Below, piece by piece: positions 10,638 to 19,739 of a stretch of DNA of 64,000 nucleotides; position 1 is the first letter of the stretch; each line of letters opens with the position of its first letter. A program made the position numbers and the translations under genes. Source of the stretch: Paracoccus sediminilitoris (GTDB lineage: Bacteria > Pseudomonadota > Alphaproteobacteria > Rhodobacterales > Rhodobacteraceae); assembly GCF_003259195.1 (NCBI RefSeq), contig NZ_QJPK01000019.1, positions 1-64,000 on the forward strand, read 5' to 3'. Under the pieces are notes generated by a model that was given only the letters and a program-made list of their open reading frames with translations, was not told the origin of the DNA and made no database searches.

Positions 10638-10664
10638 AGGGCGCGCCGATCGGCGCGCCCTTTT
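10638..10664. terminator. Bidirectional terminator between purF and the Nudix gene
   Basis: A near-perfect palindrome AGGGCGCGCC/GGCGCGCCCT followed by TTTT on the forward strand, and preceded by AAA, which becomes TTT on the reverse strand. It serves the two convergent genes purF and the Nudix hydrolase. Confidence 0.85.
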
Positions 10665-11110
10665 CACATGATGATGGCTTCCAGCGGATCGTAATGGGCG
10701 AACTGATCGCCCCAGACCGCATTCGCCAGCCCGTCCGGCTTGTGTCGCAGCCGCGCCAGCTGATCGCGCGTCACCCACCGGAAGCGGTTCACCACGCCCT
10801 CGGGGTCGGCCAAGGTAATTGTATCGGGGCCGTCCAGCGTTGCCCGGAAATGAAGTTCGACCTGATGAAAGCGGCCGCCGGGGTCGTGGAATTCATTGAT
10901 CAGGATCGGCGGACCGACTTTGACGGTCAGCCCGGTTTCCTCGGTCACCTCGCGCTGCAGGTTCTGTGGCAAGGACTGTGCGGGTTCGACCCCGCCGCCG
11001 GGCAGGCACCACAGGTCGGATTTCTGCCCGGGATAGGCGTTCACCATCAGCAACTTGTCCCGATGAAGGATGGCGGCGCGAACCGCCAGACGTGGGCGCG
11101 CGGGCCTCAT
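10664..11110 (-). CDS. Nudix hydrolase with a variant Nudix box
   Basis: 148 residues with one Nudix domain. The box reads GGGVEPAQ...REVTEETG (about 38-60). The catalytic metal-binding REVTEE is intact, but the first box Glu, seven residues before that Arg, is Gln45. It probably hydrolyses a nucleoside diphosphate derivative; the substrate is unknown. The start overlaps the stop of purK by four bases (ATGA), so it is the last gene of a purE-purK-Nudix operon. That placement suggests clearing a purine-pathway or nucleotide by-product, which is inference only. Confidence 0.85.
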   Translation of the reverse strand: MRPARPRLAVRAAILHRDKLLMVNAYPGQKSDLWCLPGGGVEPAQSLPQNLQREVTEETGLTVKVGPPILINEFHDPGGRFHQVELHFRATLDGPDTITLADPEGVVNRFRWVTRDQLARLRHKPDGLANAVWGDQFAHYDPLEAIIM

Positions 11111-12141
11111 CCCCCGACCCGGTTGACGTGGCCCATCTTGCGGCCTGGCCGCGGATCGCCCTTGCCATAGAGGTGCACCTGAACACCCGGCGTCGCCAGC
11201 AGGTCCGGCACGCGGTCCATGTCATCGCCGATCAGGTTTTCCATGACCACATCCGCGTATCGCTTGCCGTCGCCCAAGGGCAGGCCGGCCACGGCACGGA
11301 TATGCTGTTCGAACTGATCGACCACGCATCCCGCCTGCGTCCAGTGGCCCGAATTATGAACCCGCGGCGCGAATTCATTCACGATCAGGCCGGCCGGCGT
11401 CACGAAGAACTCGACCCCCATCACACCGACATAGTCCAGCGCATTGGCGATGCGCGCGGCGTTCAGCACAGCGTCGGTCGTGACGCGTGCCGGTAACCCA
11501 CAGGGCACGGTGGTCGTGCGCAGGATGCCGTCCCGGTGGACGTTCAGGCCGGGATCGAAGGCCGCCACCTGCCCGTCCGTCCCGCGCGCGATGATGACGC
11601 TGATCTCGGCGGTGAAATTGACGAAACCTTCCAGGACCGAGGGCGCGCCGGTCCATTCCGCCGGGCCGTCGCCGATCCTGACCTGGCCCTTGCCGTCATA
11701 GCCCATCCGCCGGGTCTTCAGGATCGACGGGCGGCCGATCCGGTCGATGGCCTCGGTCAGAGAAGCCTGATCGGGGACGTCGGCAAAAGGCGCGGTGAAC
11801 AAGCCGATTTCGTTCAGGAAGGTCTTTTCCGTCATCCGGTCCTGGGACACAGACAACGCCCTGCGGTTAGGATGAAGAGGACGGATTTTCTCCAGCAGAT
11901 CCAATGCCGAAGTCGGAACATTCTCGAATTCATAGGTGATGACGTCCACCGAATCCGCAAAGGCGCGAAGGGCGTTTTCATCCTCGTATGGTGCTTGGGT
12001 CACCCGCCAGGCAACGTCGCCCGCAGGTGATGCGCCAGGTTCGAAGATATGGCAGCGAATGCCAAGGCGGCTGGCGGCCACGGACAGCATTCGGCCCAGC
12101 TGGCCACCGCCCAGGATGCCAACGGTGCGCACATCATTCAT
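11107..12141 (-). CDS. purK: N5-carboxyaminoimidazole ribonucleotide synthase
   Basis: 344 residues. It carboxylates aminoimidazole ribonucleotide with bicarbonate and ATP, feeding PurE. The nucleotide-binding start [13 protein letters not shown] and the ATP-grasp segments ([23 protein letters not shown]) are typical. An in-frame GTG-type extension to 12216 would place 25 arginine-rich residues before the conserved start; ATG 12141 was chosen. It overlaps purE by eight bases upstream and the Nudix gene by four bases downstream. Confidence 0.95.
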   Translation of the reverse strand: MNDVRTVGILGGGQLGRMLSVAASRLGIRCHIFEPGASPAGDVAWRVTQAPYEDENALRAFADSVDVITYEFENVPTSALDLLEKIRPLHPNRRALSVSQDRMTEKTFLNEIGLFTAPFADVPDQASLTEAIDRIGRPSILKTRRMGYDGKGQVRIGDGPAEWTGAPSVLEGFVNFTAEISVIIARGTDGQVAAFDPGLNVHRDGILRTTTVPCGLPARVTTDAVLNAARIANALDYVGVMGVEFFVTPAGLIVNEFAPRVHNSGHWTQAGCVVDQFEQHIRAVAGLPLGDGKRYADVVMENLIGDDMDRVPDLLATPGVQVHLYGKGDPRPGRKMGHVNRVGG

Positions 12142-12619
12142 CGCGCGGCTCCTGCGGGATCGATGCCGACAGCGCCGCGCGCCAGTCGTCCAGGCGTTGC
12201 GCCAGTTCGGCGTCACCGAGGGCCAGGATACCCGCCGCCATCAGCCCGGCATTGGCAGCACCGGCCGCACCGATGGCCATGGTGGCAACAGGATAACCCT
12301 TGGGCATTTGCAGGATGGAATAGAGGCTGTCGACCCCCGACAACGCCTTGGTCTGGACAGGAACCCCGATCACCGGCACGCGGGTCTTCGATGCCATCAT
12401 GCCTGGCAGGTGGGCCGCGCCGCCTGCCCCCGCGATGATGACCTTCAGGCCGCGATCGACAGCGGTCCTGCCATATTCCCAAAGCCGGTCGGGTGTTCGG
12501 TGGGCACTGACGATCCGTGCCTCATAGGGGATCTGCAACTGGTCCAGAATGGCCGCAGCCTCGCGCATGGTGGGCCAGTCCGACTGGCTGCCCATGATGA
12601 TTCCCACCGGTGTTTCCAT
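12134..12619 (-). CDS. purE: N5-carboxyaminoimidazole ribonucleotide mutase
   Basis: 161 residues, class I PurE. It moves the carboxyl group of N5-CAIR to carbon 4. The conserved start [13 protein letters not shown], the SAHRTP loop with the catalytic His and the glycine-rich [12 protein letters not shown] are all present. It is the first gene of the purE-purK-Nudix operon and overlaps purK by eight bases, as expected for the pair that passes on an unstable intermediate. Confidence 0.96.
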   Translation of the reverse strand: METPVGIIMGSQSDWPTMREAAAILDQLQIPYEARIVSAHRTPDRLWEYGRTAVDRGLKVIIAGAGGAAHLPGMMASKTRVPVIGVPVQTKALSGVDSLYSILQMPKGYPVATMAIGAAGAANAGLMAAGILALGDAELAQRLDDWRAALSASIPQEPRDE

Positions 12620-12676
12620 CGCTTGCCCCCAAATTTTTGCTGGCTATCGCATAGCGTGCCACGGGGCGGGTCGCAA

Positions 12677-12895
12677 TCAGGCGATGATGTCCGGCGTCAG
12701 TTCGTCCTCCAGACGGGCGATGCGGTCCTTCAGCGACAGTTTCTGCTTCTTCAGCCGCTGGAGCGCAAGCGAGGGCGGCAGTTGCTGCCCGTGCAGGGCG
12801 GCGATCGCCTCGTCCAGGTCGCGATGCTCGCAGCGCAACGCTTCCAGGCGTGCGCGGCAGATGTCGTCATGGTTCATGGAGTGCTGGATATTCAT
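12677..12895 (-). CDS. YdcH/DUF465 family small protein
   Basis: 72 residues, almost wholly helical and charged. The C-terminal half, LKKQKLSLKDRIARLEDEL, is the YdcH/SlyX-like coiled-coil signature. The function is unknown; the family is common and small. A second start at 12877 (MNHDDICRARLE) is possible. It lies upstream of purE in the same direction with 57 bases between them, so it may be a leader gene of that operon. Confidence 0.75.
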   Translation of the reverse strand: MNIQHSMNHDDICRARLEALRCEHRDLDEAIAALHGQQLPPSLALQRLKKQKLSLKDRIARLEDELTPDIIA

Positions 12896-13013
12896 GTGAT
12901 CGAAGGTGCCGTTGTTTTTCCCCTTTATAGCCGCAAAAGCGATTCATGTTAACAGAATCATGCGTCACGCCGGGTCTGTTTTGCACTGTCATGGGCATGC
13001 AGATCGTGAAGTT

Positions 13014-13042
13014 CTTGCAAGATCGGTCATGCGTTCACATAT
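13014..13042 (+). promoter_or_regulatory. Candidate heat-shock (RpoH) promoter of the hsp20 gene
   Basis: CTTGCAA, 15 bases, CACATAT resembles the sigma-32 consensus CTTGAAA-N12/15-CCCATNT at the most conserved bases. It lies about 70 bases before the Hsp20 start codon. The match is partial and was judged by eye. Confidence 0.4.
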
Positions 13043-13114
13043 TGAACCCATGACCCCGGTCGCCGATCAGCGGGACCGGGGTGACGAACAGTCGCTTGAA
13101 GGCAAAGGGCTGAG

Positions 13115-13525
13115 ATGACGAAAATTTCGTTGGGGTCGCACCCCTATCTGTTGGGTTTCGACCAGCTGGAGCGGCTGGCCGAACGGGCCGCAAAGGGCGG
13201 CGAGGGGTATCCCCCCTATAACATCGAACACATGGCACCCGACGGCTTCAGGATCACCCTGGCCGTGGCAGGGTTCCGCGAAGAGGATCTGGGCGTCACG
13301 ACCGAAGATCGCCAGTTGGTGATCCGGGGTCGCATGCCCGAAGCCGAGGGAGACCGTGTCTTCCTACATCGCGGCATTGCCGCACGCGCCTTCCAGCGCA
13401 GTTTCGTGCTGGCCGACGGGGTCGAGGTGATTTCGGCCGCGATGGAAAACGGGCTTCTTCATATCGATCTGCGCAGGGTCCAGCCCGAACAGGTCGTTCA
13501 GACCATTCCGATCAGCCGCAAGTAA
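13115..13525 (+). CDS. Small heat-shock protein, Hsp20/IbpA type
   Basis: 136 residues. It is an ATP-independent holdase that binds unfolding proteins. The N-terminal YPPYNIE segment and the alpha-crystallin core (about 35-125) with ITLAVAGFREEDL and LHRGIAARAFQRSF match the IbpA subgroup. The C-terminal IPI-type anchor appears as TIPISRK. The ribosome site AAGGGCTGAG precedes the ATG directly. The DUF1150 gene follows after ten bases, a pairing often seen in alphaproteobacteria. Confidence 0.93.
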   Translation: MTKISLGSHPYLLGFDQLERLAERAAKGGEGYPPYNIEHMAPDGFRITLAVAGFREEDLGVTTEDRQLVIRGRMPEAEGDRVFLHRGIAARAFQRSFVLADGVEVISAAMENGLLHIDLRRVQPEQVVQTIPISRK

Positions 13526-13535
13526 GGGGATCACC

Positions 13536-13763
13536 ATGGATACCAAATTTGATTTCGGCGACAGCCAGCACGCGCAGACCGTCTATATCCGCAAGGTCGC
13601 CACCAGCAGCTTGCCACAGGACGTTCAGGACAAGCTGGAAGGCGTCAGCGCCATGTATGCCGTCCACGACGTCGAGGGCGAGCGTCTTGCCTTGGTCCGC
13701 GACCGCAACCTGGCCTTCACCATCGCCCGCCAGAACGAATTGCAGCCGGTCAGCGTTCACTGA
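13536..13763 (+). CDS. DUF1150 family protein
   Basis: 75 residues, matching the small alphaproteobacterial DUF1150 family, which is usually encoded directly after an Hsp20 gene. The sequence is hydrophilic with a conserved middle YAVHDVEGERLALV. Its position ten bases after hsp20 suggests co-expression in heat stress. Its function is unknown. The 3' end overlaps the end of the convergent TolB-like gene by 14 bases. Confidence 0.8.
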   Translation: MDTKFDFGDSQHAQTVYIRKVATSSLPQDVQDKLEGVSAMYAVHDVEGERLALVRDRNLAFTIARQNELQPVSVH

Positions 13764-14556
13764 ACCTGACATAGGCGAACGCCCGGCCGTCGGGCGACCA
13801 GCAGGGCACGTTCATCGTGCCCTGCCCGCCAAACAGATCGAACAGCTTGCGCCGGTTCGATCCATCGGGCGACATCGCGTGAACCTGCACCGCCACGTCG
13901 CGCGGATGCCCTTCCGTTCCGGGTGGATAAACCAGAAACACCACATGATTTCCGCAGGGCGATGGGTGGGGAAACCAGTTCACGTTCTCATCGCGAAAAA
14001 CGGGCGCGGCATCGCTGCCATCCCGCCGCATCCGCCAGATCTGAGCATGTCCCGTCGCATCCGAATTGAACCAGATATGCTTTCCGCAGGCCGAGAAATC
14101 AGGCCCGTCATGATGGGCCGCGCCCGGCGTCAGGATGGTTTCGACCTGGCTGTCCATATCATAGGTGGCGATCCTGACGACGCGATCGCCATTCCTGACG
14201 CAGGGATAGGTCAGCAGGCTGCCATGAACCCCGTGCCACCAGCTGGGTCGTGGCAATCCGATCCGCGTCGTCGCCCGCCCGTCGAAGATATGCATCCCTG
14301 CCCCCGTGCCATCATGGGCCGACAGGATGATCCGGCCATCGGGCAGAAATCCGTGATCGTTGTTGCAACGTTCGCCGAACCCAAGCGGGATCGGCGTCAG
14401 ACCCGTGCGGTCGGCCCGGAACAGCCCGCCTTCGGCATTGACCAGAAACCAGCCATCCGGATGCCAGTTCGGCGCCTCGAACAGCATGTCATCCTGCCAG
14501 ATGACCTCGGTCCGACCGCTGTCCAGATGATGAACCTCCAAGGATGAGCGCCACAT
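13750..14556 (-). CDS. TolB-like beta-propeller protein
   Basis: 268 residues without an obvious signal peptide. Repeated blades of the TolB/PD40 type are visible (APNWHPDGWFLV, DFSACGKHIWFNSD, HPSPCGNHVVFLV, PCWSPDGRAFAYV), each about 40-45 residues, which predicts a six-bladed propeller. Cytosolic members are often annotated as TolB-like or oligogalacturonide-lyase-like; the ligand is unknown. The start is one base after the stop of the MFS pump gene (TGACATG), so the two are coupled; a longer frame to 14595 would run into that gene. Confidence 0.7.
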   Translation of the reverse strand: MWRSSLEVHHLDSGRTEVIWQDDMLFEAPNWHPDGWFLVNAEGGLFRADRTGLTPIPLGFGERCNNDHGFLPDGRIILSAHDGTGAGMHIFDGRATTRIGLPRPSWWHGVHGSLLTYPCVRNGDRVVRIATYDMDSQVETILTPGAAHHDGPDFSACGKHIWFNSDATGHAQIWRMRRDGSDAAPVFRDENVNWFPHPSPCGNHVVFLVYPPGTEGHPRDVAVQVHAMSPDGSNRRKLFDLFGGQGTMNVPCWSPDGRAFAYVRFSER

Positions 14557-14557
14557 G

Positions 14558-15994
14558 TCAGGCTGCCATGGCAGGCTGACGGCGGCGCAGGACAAGCGTC
14601 CGCACCCCCAGCACCAGCAGGATCGCCGTAAACACCGCCACCTGATAGGTCAGGGCGAAATGCATGGCTGCAGCGTAATTATCCTGGCCGCTCTGAAGCT
14701 GGACGAAGAACAAGCTGGAGGCGATGGCAATGCCGATGGCAGCGCCCACCTGCTGGAACGCCTGCATGCCCCCTGTTGCCGCGCCCGCGATTTTGTCGGG
14801 CACGCTGCGGAGGACCATCTGGAACAGGGGGGAAATGGCCAGCCCCATCCCGAAACCGTTGAGCGCCAGCGGTGGCGCCAATGTCGTCAGGCGCATCTCG
14901 GTCGGTGGGTTGCCGGTCACGTGACGCAGATACAGCATCCCGATGACCAACAGACCCGCGCCAAGCGCGATGCGTCCGGTCAGGTGGCGCGTGCCGAAAC
15001 GACCGGTGATCCAGCTGCCCAGCATGATGCCCAACGGGAAGGGCGCGGTCGCAATTCCTGATTGCATCGGCGTGAAACCGAACCCCGTCTGCAGATAGAT
15101 GGCCAGGATCAGGAACATTCCCGGGATGGCCGAAAAATGCATCAGCACGATGGTCACGCCCGACATGAACCCGCCGTCACGCATCAACTGCACAGGCAGC
15201 AGCTGTTCCCGGTCGGCTGCTGCAAGGGCGATCTGTCGACGCACGAACAGCACCGCCATCGGCAGCGACAGGGCCATCAGCGCCAGGCACCATAGCGGCC
15301 ATCCCAGCAACGGGCCTTCGACCACGGGCAGGACGATCAGGGTGATGGTCAGCGCGAACAGCCCCACCCCCCACCAATCGATCGCCAGCGTGCGCGACGA
15401 CGACATGCGTGGGATCAGCTTCAGTCCGGCCAGCACCACCAGCACCCCCACCGGCAGGTTGACTAGGAAGATCGGGCGCCAGCCCAGATCGTTGATATCC
15501 GCCGTGATCAGAAATCCGCCCAGCAGCGGGCCAGTGACGGCGCCAAGGCTGACGATGACGCCCGCCAGCGCGAAGGCCTTGGCCTTCTGTTCGGGGGCAA
15601 AAATGACATGCATGATGGCCATAACCTGCGGCACCATCATGGCCCCGCCGATCCCCTGCAGGGCACGCGACCCGATCAGAACGCCGATGCTGGGCGCCAG
15701 GCCGCACAGCACGGATGCCAGTGTGAAAAGCGACACGCCCAGCATGAACAGCCGCTTGCGCCCCAGCTTGTCCCCAAAGCGCCCGCAAGGCAGCAATCCA
15801 ACCGCAAAGGCCAGCACATAGGCCGCCGAGACCCATTCGATCTGCGTCGGGCTGGCCGAAAGGTCCTTCTGGATCGACGGCAGCGCCACGTTCACGATGC
15901 TGACATCGATCAGGTTCATGAAATTGCCCATCAGCAACAATGCGGCGGTGAACCAGGGATTGACCCCGGAATTCGTGTCTCGGCTGCTTGTCAT
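14558..15994 (-). CDS. DHA2-family (EmrB/QacA) multidrug MFS transporter
   Basis: 478 residues with about 14 membrane helices. Motif A appears as GRFGDKLGRKRLF and motif C as LGAVTGPLLGG, both features of proton-driven drug antiporters of the DHA2 group. The N-terminus MDxSIVNVALPSI is standard for EmrB-like pumps (here NLIDVSIVNVALPSI). No membrane-fusion partner (EmrA) is adjacent; instead a TolB-like cytosolic protein follows. The substrate is unknown. Confidence 0.85.
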   Translation of the reverse strand: MTSSRDTNSGVNPWFTAALLLMGNFMNLIDVSIVNVALPSIQKDLSASPTQIEWVSAAYVLAFAVGLLPCGRFGDKLGRKRLFMLGVSLFTLASVLCGLAPSIGVLIGSRALQGIGGAMMVPQVMAIMHVIFAPEQKAKAFALAGVIVSLGAVTGPLLGGFLITADINDLGWRPIFLVNLPVGVLVVLAGLKLIPRMSSSRTLAIDWWGVGLFALTITLIVLPVVEGPLLGWPLWCLALMALSLPMAVLFVRRQIALAAADREQLLPVQLMRDGGFMSGVTIVLMHFSAIPGMFLILAIYLQTGFGFTPMQSGIATAPFPLGIMLGSWITGRFGTRHLTGRIALGAGLLVIGMLYLRHVTGNPPTEMRLTTLAPPLALNGFGMGLAISPLFQMVLRSVPDKIAGAATGGMQAFQQVGAAIGIAIASSLFFVQLQSGQDNYAAAMHFALTYQVAVFTAILLVLGVRTLVLRRRQPAMAA

Positions 15995-16056
15995 GGGATC
16001 CTCTTGCGACGGGCTGCTGTCGAACCGACCCCGGCTGGATTGGTTCCGAACGCGAA

Positions 16057-16083
16057 ACGGCCCCGGTCTCGCACCGGGGCCGT
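16057..16083 (-). terminator. Terminator after the sulfate-activation gene
   Basis: ACGGCCCCGGT and ACCGGGGCCGT form an 11-bp perfect stem with a five-base loop, followed on the reverse strand by TTTCG. It lies 20 bases after the stop of sat-cysC. Confidence 0.8.
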
Positions 16084-16102
16084 CGCATCATCTGGAGATC
16101 GA

Positions 16103-17812
16103 TCAGCTGAGGCCGATCAGACCCATGGCTTCCAGTTTCAACAGAACCTGGTGGGCGGCGGCATCGACGTCGATATTGGTCGTGTCCACGGTCAGTTCGG
16201 GGTTCTGCGGTTCCTCGTAGGGGTCCGAGATGCCGGTGAACTCCTTGATCTTGCCTTCACGGGCCAGCTTGTAGAGACCCTTGCGGTCGCGACGCTCGCA
16301 TTCCTCCAGCGGGGTCGAGATGTGGATCTCGACAAAGGCACCGCCGGCCTCGACCATCTCGCGCACGGCGCGACGGGTCGCGGTGTAGGGCGCGATGGGC
16401 GCGCAGATCGCGATGCCGCCGTTCTTGGTGATCTCGGACGCGACATAGCCGATGCGCTTGATGTTGATGTCGCGGTGCTCCTTGCTGAAGCCCAGTTCCG
16501 ACGACAGGTGCTTGCGGACCACGTCACCGTCCAGCAGCGACACGGGGCGGCCACCCATCTCCATCAGCTTGACCATCAGCGCGTTTGCGACGGTCGACTT
16601 GCCCGAACCGGACAGGCCGGTGAAGAAGACCGTGAAGCCCTGCTGGGCCCGCGGGGGCGAGGTGCGGCGCAGCTGCTGCACCACTTCGGGGAAGCTGAAC
16701 CATTCCGGGATGTCCAGCCCTTCGCGCAGGCGGCGGCGCAGTTCGGTGCCGCTGATGTTCAGGACGGTCACGCCCTCTTCGATCTCGTCTGCCGGTTCGT
16801 ACTGGGCGCGTTCCTGCACATAGACCATGTGCTTGAAGTCCACCATCTCGACGCCGATTTCGTCTTGGTACTGACGGAACAGGTCCTGCGCGTCATAGGG
16901 ACCATAGAAATCCTCGCCCTGGCTGTTCTTGCCGGGGCCGGCATGGTCGCGACCAACGATGAAATGCGTCACGCCGTGGTTGGCGCGGATCAAGCCATGC
17001 CAGACGGCTTCGCGCGGGCCGGCCATGCGCATGGCCAGGTTCAGCAGCGACAGGTTGGTCGTGGCGGCCGGATACTTGTCCAGCACCGCCTCATAGCAGC
17101 GCACGCGGGTGAAGTGGTCCACATCGCCAGGCTTCGTCATGCCGACGACCGGATGGATCAGCAGGTTGGCCTGGGCTTCGCGCGCGGCGCGGAAGGTCAG
17201 CTCTTGGTGGGCGCGGTGCAGCGGGTTGCGCGTCTGGAAGGCCACGACGCGGTTCCAGCCCAGCTTCTTGAAGAAGGTGCGCAATTCGTTCGGCGTGTTG
17301 CGGCGCGCGCGGAAATCGTAATGCGTCGGCGTCTGCAGACCCTTGACCGGACCGCCCAGATAGACGGGGCCGGCGGTGTTGTGCAGATAGTTCACGGCCG
17401 GGTGGGCCAGATCGTCGGCACCGAAGACCTTTTCGGCTTCCAGCGACTTGTTCGGCACCCATTTGTCGGTGACCGACATGATTGCCAGAATGACGCCTTC
17501 CTGGTCGCGCAGCGCGATGTCGGTGCCCGGCTCAAGCCCTTCGGCGAATTTCTCGGACACGTCCAGGTTGATCGGCATCGGCCACAGCGCGCCCGAGGTC
17601 AGGCGCATGTCGCTGACGACGCCGTCGTAATCGGCCTGGGTCAGAAAGCCCTTCAGCGGGTTGAACCCACCATTCATCAACAGTTCCAGATCACAGATCT
17701 GGCGCGGGGTCAGATCCCAGCTGGGCATGTTGCCTGCTTCGTCCTTCAGCGCGGCGGCGGCAGCTTCCGAGACGTAAAGCTCGGGGATCGGGGTCTGGTT
17801 CGGATTGGTCAT
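16103..17812 (-). CDS. Bifunctional sulfate adenylyltransferase/APS kinase
   Basis: 569 residues, a fusion that makes PAPS from sulfate and two ATP. An N-terminal PUA-like region is followed by the ATP sulfurylase domain with QTRNPLHRAH (193-202) and GRDHAGPG (287-294). From about residue 390 comes a complete APS kinase with P-loop GLSGSGKST (399-407), DGDVVRKHL and the DPYEEP lid segment. Both active sites look intact. The Sat-then-CysC order is known from many Rhodobacterales, where it replaces cysDN. The gene is monocistronic, with 226 bases of non-coding sequence upstream. Confidence 0.95.
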   Translation of the reverse strand: MTNPNQTPIPELYVSEAAAAALKDEAGNMPSWDLTPRQICDLELLMNGGFNPLKGFLTQADYDGVVSDMRLTSGALWPMPINLDVSEKFAEGLEPGTDIALRDQEGVILAIMSVTDKWVPNKSLEAEKVFGADDLAHPAVNYLHNTAGPVYLGGPVKGLQTPTHYDFRARRNTPNELRTFFKKLGWNRVVAFQTRNPLHRAHQELTFRAAREAQANLLIHPVVGMTKPGDVDHFTRVRCYEAVLDKYPAATTNLSLLNLAMRMAGPREAVWHGLIRANHGVTHFIVGRDHAGPGKNSQGEDFYGPYDAQDLFRQYQDEIGVEMVDFKHMVYVQERAQYEPADEIEEGVTVLNISGTELRRRLREGLDIPEWFSFPEVVQQLRRTSPPRAQQGFTVFFTGLSGSGKSTVANALMVKLMEMGGRPVSLLDGDVVRKHLSSELGFSKEHRDINIKRIGYVASEITKNGGIAICAPIAPYTATRRAVREMVEAGGAFVEIHISTPLEECERRDRKGLYKLAREGKIKEFTGISDPYEEPQNPELTVDTTNIDVDAAAHQVLLKLEAMGLIGLS

Positions 17813-18038
17813 GTGCGAAACCTGGTGATTACATGAGACAAATGACCACGCAGGCCCTTGGGGTCGCGTGACTTGCAGGCGGCATACAAGCCCTGAAAGC
17901 GATATTCAAGTCTGGGAAAACGCTTTTTGAGGGTATTGCGCGGTTCTTTGCAACAGCCGGTGGCATGGTTCAAACGGCACGGGGCAGAGGCGGATCACCG
18001 CCCCTGCCCCGTCCATGTCGAAACCCCGCCAGTCGCGG

Positions 18039-19022
18039 TCAGGCGATGCCCACGACCAATTGTTCAGGCGCGGTCACGACGCCGTCCTGCGCCGCGAGGA
18101 AATGTTCCGCGTCCAGCGCCGCCATGCAGCCCATGCCGGCGCTGGTGATGGCCTGGCGATAGGTGTGGTCGGTCAGATCGCCCGCCGCAAAGACGCCGGG
18201 GATCGAGGTCCGGGTGCTGCCCGCCTCGATCTTCACATAGCCGCCATTGTGCAGTTCCAGCTGATCCTTGACCAGCTCGTTCGCGGGCGCATGGCCGATG
18301 GCCACGAAGACGCCGTCGGCCGCGATCTGGCGCGTGCTGTCATCGACGGTGGATTTCAGCACCGCCCCGGTCACGCCCATCGGCGTGTCGACGCCTGTCA
18401 CTTCCTCCAGCTGGTGATTCCAGATCACCTCGACCTTGGGATGGTTCATCAGGCGGTGCTGCAGGATCTTTTCCGCACGCAGGCTGTCGCGGCGATGAAC
18501 CAGCGTCACCTTGCTGGCGAATTTCGTCAGGAACAACGCCTCCTCGACCGCGGTGTTGCCGCCGCCGATCACCACGACCTCGCGGTTGCGATAGAAGAAG
18601 CCGTCGCAGGTCGCACAGGCACTGACGCCAAAGCCCTTGAACTTCTCCTCGGACGGCAGGCCCAGCCAGCGTGCCTGCGCACCCGTCGCCAGGATCACCG
18701 CATCGGCCGTCACGATGCGGCCGCTGTCGCAGGTGGCGGTAAAGGGACGCTGCTGAAGATCCAGCGCGGTGACCATGTCGGTCACGATCTCGGCGCCCAT
18801 GGCGCGGGCATGAGCCTCCATCTTGACCATCAGTTCGGGGCCCTGGATCTCGGTCTCGCCGGGCCAGTTCTCGACTTCGGTGGTGATGGTCAGCTGCCCG
18901 CCGGGCTGCATCCCTTGGATCAGCATCGGTTCCAGCATGGCCCGCGACGCATAGACAGCAGCGGTATAGCCGGCCGGACCCGATCCGACGATCAAAAGTT
19001 TCACATGCGTGCGTTCGGTCAT
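18039..19022 (-). CDS. trxB: Thioredoxin-disulfide reductase
   Basis: 327 residues. It transfers electrons from NADPH through FAD to thioredoxin. FAD-binding GSGPAG (13-18), the redox pair CATC (136-139), the NADPH site GGGNTA (153-158) and a C-terminal [11 protein letters not shown] motif are all present. The frame is open to 19121, but [13 protein letters not shown] at 19022 matches family starts. An Lrp-type regulator is divergent across 156 bases, a common arrangement that may indicate control. Confidence 0.95.
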   Translation of the reverse strand: MTERTHVKLLIVGSGPAGYTAAVYASRAMLEPMLIQGMQPGGQLTITTEVENWPGETEIQGPELMVKMEAHARAMGAEIVTDMVTALDLQQRPFTATCDSGRIVTADAVILATGAQARWLGLPSEEKFKGFGVSACATCDGFFYRNREVVVIGGGNTAVEEALFLTKFASKVTLVHRRDSLRAEKILQHRLMNHPKVEVIWNHQLEEVTGVDTPMGVTGAVLKSTVDDSTRQIAADGVFVAIGHAPANELVKDQLELHNGGYVKIEAGSTRTSIPGVFAAGDLTDHTYRQAITSAGMGCMAALDAEHFLAAQDGVVTAPEQLVVGIA

Positions 19023-19178
19023 CTTGCGCCCCAATCTTGGTTTGTGCATGAGGTAGTCCCTTCGACGCCCAACTGCAACGCATCCCGGAACTCCTGCAAT
19101 CCCAGAAAGATTGTTGCGCATTTCCGGGCTGCATTGTAGTTTCCGTTAACGCCAAGACCCTGTAAAAGAAAGACCACC

Positions 19179-19679
19179 ATGGCCGGCGCCAAACTTGACG
19201 ACATCGACCGTAAGATTCTTGCCGAATTGCAGGCCGATGGCCGGATGACCAATGTCGAATTGGCCCGCCGTGTCGGGATCTCGGCACCGCCCTGCCTGCG
19301 CCGCGTCCGCACTTTGGAGGAGCTTGGCTATATCCGCGGCTATCATGCCGATATCGACGCCCGCGAGCTGGGATTCGAGGTGCAGGTCTTTGCCATGGTC
19401 CGCCTCAATTCGCAATCCGAACGCGACCTGTCGGCCTTCGAAGCGCTGGTCCAGGATTGGCCGCTGGTCCGCGAATGCCACATGCTGAACGGAGAGATCG
19501 ATTTCATTCTGAAATGCGTGTCGCCGGACCTGTCAACCTTCCAGCGCTTTCTGACAAACGCCCTGACGGCGGCACCGAACGTCGCCTCGGTCAAGACGTC
19601 GCTGGTGATCCGCGGCGCCAAGGACGAACCCTCGGTTCCCTTCGAGATCGTCGAAGAGCGCATCCGCGAAGCCGGCTGA
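19179..19679 (+). CDS. Lrp/AsnC family transcriptional regulator
   Basis: 166 residues. The winged helix-turn-helix fills the first 60 residues (LDDIDRKILAELQADGRMTNVELARRVGIS), followed by the alpha-beta RAM domain (about 70-145) that senses amino acids and forms octamers. It is divergent from trxB, so it may regulate that gene or itself. The effector cannot be told. A 60-base gap separates it from the NAD(P)-binding protein gene downstream. Confidence 0.9.
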   Translation: MAGAKLDDIDRKILAELQADGRMTNVELARRVGISAPPCLRRVRTLEELGYIRGYHADIDARELGFEVQVFAMVRLNSQSERDLSAFEALVQDWPLVRECHMLNGEIDFILKCVSPDLSTFQRFLTNALTAAPNVASVKTSLVIRGAKDEPSVPFEIVEERIREAG

Positions 19680-19739
19680 GCGACGAAACCCTGCAGCCAT
19701 CCGCGACGTTCCCTGCCCCACAGGCAACAGGAGCGCATC

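Noticed and set aside
15608..17836. Forward frame of 742 codons
   Set aside because: It runs antisense through the MFS pump and the sulfate-activation gene; composition is a shadow of high-GC codons.
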